A stretch of DNA of 64,000 nucleotides from positions 27,868,315-27,932,314 of the forward strand of contig OX393561.1 in NCBI GenBank assembly GCA_947652115.1, given 5' to 3'. Positions 11,401 through 23,400 of this stretch are shown here, one piece after another. Below the pieces are notes generated by a model. It was not told the DNA's origin and ran no database searches. It saw nothing but the letters and a program-made list of their open reading frames with translations. The translations under genes were made by a program, and so were the position numbers. The stretch's first letter is position 1. The number at the start of each line of letters is the position of its first letter. This DNA is from Blastomussa wellsi. Its lineage: Eukaryota; Cnidaria; Anthozoa; Scleractinia; Plerogyridae.

Positions 11401-14400
11401 AATTAAGTTAGATACACGGCATTCATGGAAAACAGGTATAGTTTAGGGTAATTCTAATTAGTATTTCTAAGAGACTTTTTAGATATGTATTTACTATTAT
11501 AAATATTGTTTGTAGTTTAATTTTATATGTAACAAACCTGATGAATTTTTTAACCGTGTTTAAATAAAGATTTGAGAGATTTGCGCGCCCAAACGGATGT
11601 GGAAAATTACTTCCGGTGTTAAAAGGCCATATAATAAATAACTTATTAACCTCGTCCGTTCGGTCATTACAGGGAAATCTCAGACCTCGGCCTTGAAGTA
11701 TTCAAGTATTCATCAAGTATTCATCAAGGCCTCGGTCTGAGATTTCCCTGTAATGACCTCACTCTCGGTTAATAAGTGGTATATAACAAATAAATAAAAA
11801 TCCCTTTCAGCCTTTTGAAAAATTAATAGTGGTATTATTTTATTTTCTAAAGTTTCACTGTCTGTGGTTGTTTAAAGGTTTACGATGTGTGCATCCATAT
11901 TACTTTACATTTACCACTTACTGCAAGGGACGCTGGGTGGGGCACAGCTTGATTGATGTCTTCAAGGAAGAGTTTCAATCTGAGACAAAAGAATATTATG
12001 TGAGTATGGTAATGTTACTGCAAGGGATTCTGGGTGGGGCACAGCTTGATTGATGTGTTCAAGGAAGAGTTTCAACTTGAGACACGGGTATTTTGTGAGT
12101 ATGGTAATGTTACTGCAAGGGATTCTGGGTGGGGCACATCTTGATTGATGTGTTCAAGGAAGAGTTTCAACTTGAGACACGGGTATTATGTGAGTATGGT
12201 AATGTTACCGCAAGGGATGCTGGGTGGGGCACAGCTTGATTGATGTGTTCAAGGAAGAGTTTCAACTTCAGACACGGGTATTATGTGAGTATGGTAATGT
12301 TACTGCAACAGATGCATGGTGGGGCACAGCTTGATTGATGTGTTCGAGGAAGAGTTTCAACTCGAGACCCGAGTATTAGGTGGGTATGGTAATGTTACTG
12401 CAACGGATGCATGGTGGGGCACAGCTTGATTGATGTGTCACCTTGGGTTTTCACCTTGTGGTGGTGGTGAGGCTTGTGTTTCAGTGACCCCAAGCGCTAT
12501 AATATTATGCCTGCTGGGACTTTTTAGCCCTGGTAGGTTCAACCTTGCCAGATTGGTTGAAATCAAACAAAGAACTGCCCCTGGTCCTCCAGGTTGGGGG
12601 TTGGGTGATGACCCAATCACCCATCCCCATAAAACAGCATTTAGATTACCAAAACCTCAAGCACACGAAATATAAATCAATCATCTCTTGGGACCACTTT
12701 GGGACCTTGCTCAGGTGAGCAAAGTATGACACACCTGGGTACAGCAGAGAAGGAGAGAGAAAGAGCTGGATGGAGGAGCTGGAGTGAGGTGTTCACTGCA
12801 GTGGCCGACAGAGCTGGTTGGCGACAGTGAGGATTCGTAAAAATTTGACAGTTGACAAGTTAACCAATCTGCAGGGTACTTGTGGGTGGCAGCTGCAATT
12901 TTGGAAGATGCGTGCAGGCTTCCCTTCACATGACCCCACCGCCTGAACCAGAGCAATGCATTACTACCGAAACTAAAAAGACTTAAATTAGAGCTTAGTG
13001 TAATATAGCCAAGTAAACCTGTTAAAAAGGAACTGAAGGGGGACTTATCAGTTATCGGCAAGACAATTATTCATGGACTTCCAGAAAATTGCAAGTGTTG
13101 TGCTAAAAAATGTCACACTTTGAAATATTGTTGTCAAGAAAGTTCTCCAGCTGATGAAAACGCAGTTAAAGAAAGTTAGAGTGGACAGGCCTCCTGAACA
13201 CTTGGGTGGTGGGGTCATGTCACCTTTATGTAAAGGGAAGCCCACTTGGCGAGCTAGGTGAAGGTGAAGGTGTGGCAATTTGCTGCAAGGGACACTGGGT
13301 GGGGCAGAGCTTGATTCTTGTGTTCAAGGAAGAGTTTCAATCTCCGACATGAGTATTATGTGATTGTGGTAATGTTACTGAAAGGGACGCTGAGCAATCA
13401 TTAGCAAATGAGTGTGTAAGAATTTCTGTAGTTATGGAAAAATGGCCTATAGTCATTGTCTTTTACGTTTTACAGTCAATCTACAAAATCACCTTCTTAA
13501 GGTTGCTCACAACAGTTTACAGCACATTTCCACTCTTTATCAGTTAATGCTACAGTATTGGTATCAAACAATTGTCCAATCATAGGTGAACAAGGTGTGA
13601 CTATTTTATTTATGTTACTGATTACCATAGAAGCAGTATAACCTGTTAAAAAGTCCTTTAGTCCTTTATTCCTAGATTTAAATGCTTATAACTCAAAAAC
13701 TAACTTGGTGACCCCAATTTTTATTATTAAATATTAATTAGCTTGTGAAGGTACAAGATTAGCTTGTGAAGATTCCTAGGAGCAGTTTCAGAACCACCTT
13801 AAATTTTCAAAAAATTAAGGTGGCTCTTAAACCAGTCCTTAACTTTACATAAAGAATGCTGATCGGAATTCAGTTAAAAAATCGGGGTCACTGTGCTTGT
13901 TTTTGAGTTATAAGCACTTGAAGCTTAAGTTAAGGGGGTTTTAAACAGCTTATAATGTCATTATGGTAACCAGTAATGTTACAAAAATAATCTCAACATG
14001 TTTACCAGCGATTGGGCATTTGTTTGATACCAATGTTGTAGCATTGCGGGAGCTGGAATGTTCTGATAACTAGTGTGAGCCACCTTAAGCTATTTACAAG
14101 TTGTTCACTCAACTTTGAGTTTTCCTTGGTATAAATCTGCTGTGCTAATTTTGGGAAACACAATTTGTACAACGTTTAAATTTGTTTTAAAATGCATTTC
14201 TAATCCAAACCAACGTTATGACATTTGAGTCTCTATAATTATAATACTTGGTGTGAAAACATTTTTCTCTGCAGGAGAAGGCAATAACAGCTGGAAAAAT
14301 AACAGGTAGTGATCACTGGTGATGTAAAAGTTGTACAGTTTACTAAAAGGAAAATAAATTAGTCAGGATAGGAATCACTTGATTGAGCTGAAAAATTAGA

Positions 14401-17400
14401 TATAACTACCAAAAAATTATTGTACAAAAAAAAAAACAATATCTCCCTGGAAGTTAAACATTAAATACTGTCGCTTAGTGTCAGAGGAGCCATGAATATT
14501 CTGTTAAAATTCTACCAAGGCTGCCAAACCTAAGTTATCTGGTTTTTGCTTGGTATACAGAATTGAATATAGTGTCCTTGGAGAATTTTTGAAAACATTT
14601 AAAAAACATACATGAGAGACATGTACAGTAAGTCAATTTCTAAAAACTGTTTTAGGTTGATGCATCTCCCAATGTTAATGAGAAAGGTATTTGTTATAAC
14701 ATAGGTGTGCAATGAAATTCAGTATATGTAAGCATGCTCCATAATCCAATGGAGCACGCTGATAATGTGAGCAAATCACTTTGCCATAACTCTTTTTCTG
14801 TTGGCAGTTTTTTGATGCACATATCCACTGATGATGTTATAAAACAATTGGTTCATGCTTGTAGTTGTACACCATCTAGTTATGGTGCACTTGGGAAGAG
14901 CACTCAAGAACTTCTCACCTCCAGCAACTCTTAAGGCAGGGCAAACGACGACACACTGTTGCTCTTGCCTGCTGTTGATTTGTTGCAGAGACAAAATGTT
15001 TCTAAATAAAATCAGAAACATTTTTTGTCTCAGACGCAAAATTTGTGTCCACAACAATGTTGCGTGCACAGGCAAATAGGAAACATAATTTTGTGTCCAC
15101 AACAATGTGTCCTAGTTTGTCCCCGCCTTTACACTTCTTTCATGCTGTTAAAACTTCCTGTGTGCACCATACCCGGGGGGGGTACTCCCATATATGGGCT
15201 ATATAGGTATGTGCCGCCCGATAGGGTATGGTTTTCGAGGTTCTCGATCCTTAAATAGGGTATCATTTTTGCTCCTTTTGGCAATGCGTTCCTGGCCTAG
15301 TCCTTAGATAGGGTATCTAAAGTGTATTATCTAATACTAGAGTTTGCAAACGCCCGCCTAAACAAATGTTTTTTCAATTTTTGTGTTAACTTGACAGTAC
15401 TGTAACCATTTTGCAACAGAGGTTTAATCGGTTTCATGATAGCCGAAAAAAGTCTTCCTTTTATGCTATTAATAATTTTGTTTTTTCCTTAAATAGGGTA
15501 TCATTTTTCGGGTTCGGTCCTTAAATAGGGTATCAGTTTTCGCTTCCCCCACCCTTAAATAGGGTAAGGGTTCAGGACCCTGGGCGGCACACCCCTATCC
15601 AAAATTTCCGCGAGTACCCCCCCCCGGGGCACCATATCTCGATTGTTGAATTTTGTGATAATGTAGGCAGCAAGTTTTGTTTGTCATCTTGCAGTGAACA
15701 GTGCCCCAGCATCTTGGAACACAGTTCTTAAAGATAATGATGTTATTTGCAATAAAGTTCACAGGTTTGACTAACTGTTTTGATTTGCATAAATTATGCC
15801 AATACTTGATTCAGCATCTGGGATGCCAATTTAATTGTGGCAGCTCAGTGAAGGCTGCAAGACTGCACATGTTCCGCCTGCACTAATGGAAACGAGAGGT
15901 CATTTTCCCAATGTTAATTACATTTTGAACCTGCAACCTGCAAAATCTACCTGCCGTTTTTAATACTAGAATGAGTAGTGTTGCACTTACTCAGATCACA
16001 TCATTCATTAATTATTTAGAATACATCAGGGGCTTCAAAATGTTTTGAAGTAGGTGTCATCAACTGGAAGAGTAGGCGGCTCTTATAGGTGAGCTTTTGG
16101 GTCACAAGCTGATTGCTATGACCACAGTAGCCGGTGGCATAATAGTCAAGTAGCCGGTAGAACTCTGGCAGTCGCTGCCTTGTTTTGAAACGCCTGATAC
16201 ATATACCTTTAAAGACTTAAATTGTTTCAATTTTTTCCACCTTGAAATTGTGATTTCCATGCTGTTCTTTCTTACTATGAAAACTGAATGAATATTATGG
16301 AAAAAGAACGGACATGAGATTTTACAAGAAGTAAAATAACATGGTTTGCATGGTTTGGTAGTCCTTGAATCAACCATGAAAAGTCATTGAATTATTGAAT
16401 GAGTGTTATATTTAGTGCTTAAAAATGGATTTTGTGTGCTTAATTAGCATCCTTGAAAGGTCCTTGAAATTTTTTTGTATGACCCATGCTAAAGTGTGAA
16501 GACTTTCTACAAGTGCTGTGTTCTCAAAAATATATATTGGGCAGACAGAGGCATTTTTAATGTGTTACAACTCAAAAGAGGTTGTATGATATTGCTCAAA
16601 CAAGGAAGATTAACAAAGCAATTTAACCAAAAATAGAGGGGATAAGAAACTGTGGTGCTGTGTCGGTGGGAAGTATAACAATATAATTTGGTTTTATCAA
16701 CTGGGTTGATAATGTCAATTGGCCACCGTAAAGAGATTCAAGAGCTGACGTTTCGAACGTTAGCCCTTCGTCGGAGCGAATCAAGGAATTGTGCGTTGTG
16801 TGTTTATTTATACAGAAAGATGGAGCTTTGCTATTGGCTGGTGCCTGGTAACGTAAAAACATCGGAATAAATTAGTTGAATGAAAAGCGTTCGTTGATAC
16901 TGTGAGGATTAAGAGTGCCGATTTGAAAAATAAATTTTTGTTCTAGAGTTTTACGGCTTTCCGTGTTTCCTTGGTGAAGGGAAAGGCCGCTGACTGCCAT
17001 ATGTTGCTTAGAATGATTTGGGAGATTGTCTTGCGACCGGTTTCGATGCATTTTTGTCGTCTTTCTCTACGTCATGAAGGTGTTCTCGGAATCGGTCGTC
17101 TCCCTGTTTCGCCGATGTATAACGTTTTGCAAAGAGTGCAAGTTGTGCAGTAGATGGCATTGGCTGAGGTATAGGTGAAATGATCAGTGAGTTTGATAGA
17201 TCGCTTGGGTCCCGATATTTTGTCAACGTTGTGAATGAAAGGGCATGTTTTGCATCGTGCACGAGCGCATTTAAAAGTTCCGGTTGATTACTAGTTTGGA
17301 ATGCACTTCTGACTTGGCGTAGCTAGGTCCCATTTTGGTTCCCATGGCAACACCATTGATTTGTTTGTAATAATTGTTCGCAAATGAAAAACAATTGAGT

Positions 17401-20400
17401 GATAACACTAACTCAGCCAGGAGGAGTAGTGTTTCCGAGCTTGGTTCCTTAACAGTGCATAAATCAAAAAATGTTTGAGGGCTAGAAGACCTTCGCCATT
17501 TCGGATGACGGTGTAAAGAGATGTAATATCCATAGTGAAAATAAGTTTGTCTTCGCCCAGGAAATTGAAATCGCGAAAAATTTGAAGTGCGTGTTGACTG
17601 TCTTTAACATGTGACGGTAAAGATCTGACAATAGGACAATAGGGAGTGGTAATGATGAGATTGGTAGCAGTATAGCCGGCAATTCTTGTTTGACTATAAG
17701 GTCGTTAATAGTGCTCTTGACAATTTGTTGATTAGTGGAGGTGAGATCTTTATCAACTTTAGCATAAAAAGAGATGTCAGAAAGTTGCCGCAAAGCTTCT
17801 TTTTCGTAGAGGTCGGCCCACCAAACAACTAAAGCGCCGCCATGGTTGGAAAATTTGGTGTTACGATTGAAATTAAGTTTGTTGATATCTAAAGAGGCAA
17901 ATTGGCCCTCTTGGGGAATCCACTTAGATTTTCGAGTCTGAAGCGTCTCGAAAGTATCTTTGTCTGAGGTGTTAGAATCATCCTCTTTGTCATGGAAAAA
18001 GGCTTTCAACTGAATGCGGCGAAGGAATTTTTCAACATCTTGCTTAACTGAGAATTCGTCCGGTTTGTTGGATATAGGAACAAAATTCAAGCCCTTACTG
18101 AGGACGGATTTCTCTGAGTCGGAGAGCGGAAGATTTTCTGGAATAGTAACCACAGTGTTAAGGTTTTCAAATGATGAGTCACAAGTAATTTGAGGACCTG
18201 TTAATTGTTGAAGTTTTTGGGTCTTAATTTGGTGTAAATGGTTAAAAAGTTTAGAGTTTAACTCCTGAATTTTGGCGCGAATAGATTGTACTAAAATAGC
18301 TGGGCAGGTTTTGGACAGTTCAGAGCGATAATGTAGAATTTGTTTGTTGAGGTTATCACGTTTTTGGCACATAGCTCTGATAGTAATCCTCATAATGTTA
18401 CGTGAAAAAGAATTTTGAGCACACTGAATTTGGCGACGATATTGATTAGAATGAAAGAGGGAAGATGCATGAAAATTGGAGGGAAAACACAATTCCTTGA
18501 TTCGCTCCAACGAAACATCAGCTCTTGAATCTCTTTACGGTGGCCAATTGACATTATCAACCCAGTTGATAAAACCAAATTATATTGTTAACCAAAAATA
18601 GTTGTGTCTGGGAATTCTAAATTTTCAAAACTTTCACAGTTGGTAATTTGCATGCTATCACCCTTGTTTGAGACTCTGAGATTTATAAAATTATCGATAC
18701 TCTTCCCCTTTAGTGCACCTTTTGTGAAATGAACTATACCAAGCCCAATATAGGAATTACTTTTTATTTTTTATCTCCTCTTACGCTTGATCTTATGTAA
18801 TAGATTGATCTTACGTAATTCTGCCGAAAGGAAGAAACAACCCTATTAATGAGATTGTTTTGGTATTGAATGAATTTATATCGGTTTATTTCATTTTTAT
18901 GGGATTGTTTTGAGATATTTCATTGTTGTGGGATTGTTTTGAGACTAAAATGAAAGCAGTTCAGTTAAGATCAAGAATTGAGGGAAACGGCTTGTGTTCA
19001 CACATTCTGAAATAAGGGGGGTGGTGGGGGGTATTTTAAGGTTAAAACTACTGCCAAAAATGTAAGGAAAAAGGAGAAGGTAAGAAATACAATAGAATAC
19101 TAGAGCAGTAAAAGGGGCGATACCCACATAGGGTCACGGTGATAAGTCAAGTAAGTCAAAAGGGGAGAAAATACGAAGACCAGAAACTGTAGAGGATTAA
19201 GTACTTGTTACATTATTACGGGGAATAAGTGGAAATATAGAAAATAGTGATCCTAAAACGGGCAGCATATGAAATGAACAGATTACTGAAATTGAAAACC
19301 TCTTTGAATTGGAGCTACAGAGAGGTGAAGGATTAAGACATTTGTGTAATTATTTGGCAGGTAAACTGCATTTATTAATAGTTCCCAGGCATGCTTTAAG
19401 TTTTGATTCTGTTATTTTGTTTCCTTTAGACATGAACCTCCTGTAGTGGGAAATCCTTTGGAAATTATTGAATTGACTGATGAAGTTGTTGTTCTCAATA
19501 AACCATCTTCCATCCCGGTAAGAAGAAACTGAATCATCATCATTATCACAACAATAATTTTGTTTACTCGTAGATAAGGAAAATATAACTGAATAGAAAT
19601 AATAGAACTGTAGTGCGACTTGTACAGCGGCAGAGTGGTCGTCTTAGAGCGGTATGTATCGGTATCCCATGACAACGCTGGCACGTCCTTTATCCGCTGG
19701 GAGAACCATGATGGAATTGTCCTCTTTTACAACTACAACAAGGAGTGTGCGCTGTTTTCAAGTCGGATACCACGTTGCGATCACAATTAGTACGGCCCAA
19801 AGACGCTGTTCAACTGACTAAACAAGACGGCTTTGTTTACAAGATTCCCTGTGAATGCGGAAAAGTCTACATCGGCGAGACGGGGAGACCCATGCAGGAC
19901 AGGATTAAAGAACACGACCGGCTCGCCCGTACCCAGACCTCCGCCGTTTCAGAGCATGCCCACACCACCGGACACTGCCCACTTTGGGACGAGGTTAAGT
20001 TTATTGATCGTGATCAACATTGGTACACTCGCAGGGTCAAAGAGGCTATTCACATAAGACTTCATCCTAACAACATCAACAGGGATAGTGGAATCAAGAT
20101 TCCTGAAGCTTGGATGCCCACGATCAAGAAACACAAGAACGAGAGAACTGCACAACGGTGAACCGCTGAGGGAACAACTAACTGGTCTAGGATCAGCGAG
20201 GATCGAAACACACCAATCACAGCTGTTGAAAACCAACCAATCACAGCAGAGCACCATGCTTTATAAAGCTACACGTCGCCAGTCAACCTTATCGCCTGAT
20301 GAAGGCTAGCATTATGCAGCCGGAACGTCGCGGTCCACATCACAAGTGACTACATCGTGAGACAAACGATAACTCCTTAATTACTATACTTTACACCACG

Positions 20401-23400
20401 ATGAACAACAAGAACCTTTTTCACAAAATCGATTAGGTTTTTTCGTGAAGAAAATAGTAAAAACATACCCAAAATGAAAGATGATTTCCTAGAAAATGCT
20501 CGAATTTAGGTCATGGAAAACTTGGACAAGTCATGGATCGGAAAAGGTCATGGAAAGTCATGGAATTTCAAAAGCTCAAAAGAGTATGAACCCTGTTACA
20601 TAAAAGACAGTGAATTTAATTTTATTTTTACATCAAAAAGATATGCACACTGAACTATTTATTTATTTACATCATTGACAGGTTCATCCTTGTGGACGTT
20701 ACAGACATAACACAATTGTGTTCCTTCTTGGAAAAGAACATGGTTTAACTAATCTCTTTAGTGAGTGTGTGTTATGTACTTTGTGTTGCATTTAATTTGT
20801 AATGTACAGGTTTACACTTTCACAGCAGCCCTTGTTGTTTAAGAATTATTAAATCAGTGGTCATATTAACAGGGCTAGCTGAAATTTCATTTCAGCACAT
20901 TCACACTAGTCTCATCCTCAGAGCCCACAATCCATGTGGACTGCTCCGAGGATCCAACACTGCAAGCTCACTGTCAAGTCTGACAAATCTGATTGGCTGA
21001 AAATTACAGAACAAGTACTCTGGGCATGCTCAAAGACCAGGACCAGCCAGAGTCTTGTTGCATTTCAAATCAATTACGGGCTGTGGGGATGAGAATGAGT
21101 TTTGCAATCAAAAACTAGGTAAAGATTAGATTAAATAGCAGTTATTCTTCCAAGCTGATATTTTGCATTTGCAATGAGGTGAATGAGTATTTAAACTTTA
21201 ACAAAAAATAAAAATACTGAAAAATGATAAAAATGGAGAAAAATGCCATTTTCTAACAGTCAAAAACATTTTGGGAATGGCCCTTCATTTGTGAACATAG
21301 CCAGCCGAACATTGTTATTAAGTTTACAGTACCGCTCAAAAGTAAGTTGACAGTCCCTCGAGCCTTGATTCTTGATCCTTGATCCTCGATTCTCGAAATT
21401 TTCGAGTATCGAGTTTCGAGTTGAGAAAGTTAATGAGCTAGTCGCTTGACTGATCTCTTCAAAAATAAATTGTTCAAATAGACCGCATTTGTGTATGTTG
21501 TACAGCAAATTCCAACTCATGCGGCCAGAGCCTCGCTTCCAAATGTAAACATTAATTTTCATTTGATTGCGACAAAGAAATTTAACCAAGTCTTGCCATC
21601 ACAAACATTTTTATCGACAACAAAAATAAATTGGACTGCTTGTCCACCAAAACGTATTCCAGTTTTTAAGTTCTGATAAATCAAGTGCAAAAATTGATGT
21701 TCAGGCTACTTGTGTGCATAGTAGGAACATAATGACATAAAGCTACATGAACATACATGAGCGTTATGTCCATGTCGTTATGTCGCTAGTGTGAATCAGG
21801 CAATTTAATATGTAATGTGGCAGGGCTCGACACTAACGGTAGCCAACTAGCCGCAGACTAGTAGAAATTTAGTTTTGGTTAGTAGGTTTTTGATTTCCAC
21901 TAGCCACTTTGGCCGAAGCAGTTTCTGTCTTCCTCAAGCAAGACAAATACAAACACTCGACCAGAATTTCATCATGGACATTTCATGCTACCAGACTACG
22001 TTCCACAAAAATTGTTTTATTATTGGAACTGATTTCAGAACAATGCAATTATCAACATTATGTGCTCAAAGAAAGTCGCTTGCTTTGTGCTTGCACGTCT
22101 TGGTAGAGACGAGGCTAGTAAGCTGAAAAGTTACTGTCGAGCACTGTGGCTGGGGATGAAAATAACCTTGCCTATACCATTCTAACATTTTGTTTCATTC
22201 ACATCATTTGGTAAAAAAGAGATCAGGATACTTTCGTTTCACCAATTTTAGCGCTATCAAGTGAATATATTTACAGTAATTGCGTGATTCAAAAGCTTTT
22301 AGTTGACAATCTTAGCGAACTTGCTCGTTTCTTTCCTTTTCATAAATTACCATTGAAGCCCTTGATTTTCGATAATTTTTATTAAGGTGGCTGAACATAG
22401 TATTGGAAAATTAGAGTACCTGTACTTCATGGTGATCTCACAATTAAATGCTGACAGCTGATGAGCCCATATTTGGCATACGTATTATATAATACCACTG
22501 AAGTCTATTTCTGAAGTTGCTGTTTAAAGTGGCCCGTTTCCATGGATACTTTGGATCACTTTCTAATGACTAGATTTCGAGAAAAATTCAATTTGTTTAT
22601 GTAACGATCTGCTCACAATTATTTTTGAACACACTGTGCATGCACCGACCTTATTTTACCCCTCTTGGCAATACGCAAAGCTTTAAACCACATTTTACAA
22701 GCTGGTGAGGTTTTTTAAAGATATATTTGCTGCCGAGTTGGTCATCATGTTTGCTTTAATTTATGATTAAAGCCATGCCAAGTTGGGTAATACCACTGAC
22801 CACCCATAGAAACTGTGTTCAAACACCTTAACCCAAACAAGTTTCATTCTAAATTTTCTAAGACGATGACGAGCGCTAGACGAAATAGAAATTCCAACTA
22901 CGACTTTAACTTCCGTGGCACTCTGCATCAAGTATTTATTTACTTTGTAATAAAAATATATAACTAATTATAAATACTATGTTCATAGAATTATTTTATA
23001 ACAACTTTGGTGCATTACATTATTGCATTATTTAATGTGAGTGTTTGAATGTTTAACTTACTTCTGTCTTCTTCCCTAAAGCAATTCACCGGATAGATCG
23101 TCTCACTTCTGGAATTTTAATGTTTGCAAGGTTTGTGCCCAATATAATTCACTGAATGATTCAGTGTAAATAATATCTTTTGAAGGTGCAAGGGGGATCA
23201 TGACTCAGTTCTACGTCACAATATTTTGAGTTATTTTTGCAACAATCCAAATTACCCTTAAACCGGTTAAGAAACCTAAAAGTAATAGTTTACAAAGGAA
23301 GAAAAACACCAAAGAGGTGTACTTAACCAAAACGGAACAAGGATGGTTGAGGATGGAGAAGATTGAGACAGATTGCAAACAACGATTTTGAAAAATTTAG

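Larger units (their letters stand above)
16637..18587 (-). mobile_element. Penelope-like retroelement, internally deleted, 14-bp target duplication
   Basis: The 14-mer TTAACCAAAAATAG flanks it on both sides (16623-16636 and 18588-18601). Inside, about 100-bp end segments are inverted copies (16680-16795 and 18487-18585, sharing TTATCAACTGGGTTGATAA and GTCAATTGGCCACCGTAAAG), as in Penelope pseudo-LTRs. On the minus strand the body carries the N-terminal RT region (18510 to about 17640), and a GIY-YIG endonuclease region at about 17265-16880. The RT catalytic core between them is missing. The right copy lacks about 16 bp that the left copy has in the putative hammerhead region. It lies in RPUSD2 intron 5. 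Confidence 0.85.

Noticed and set aside
14656..14686. Possible extra RPUSD2 exon encoding [10 protein letters not shown] between a TTTTAG acceptor and a GTATTT donor
   Set aside because: Its entry phase does not match exon 4 (TGA arises at the junction), and skipping it gives a perfect in-frame join to exon 5.
19754..20161. Host GIY-YIG nuclease gene
   Set aside because: The sequence is the C-terminal part of a Penelope-like element with its 3' UTR motif; no host exons flank it in phase.
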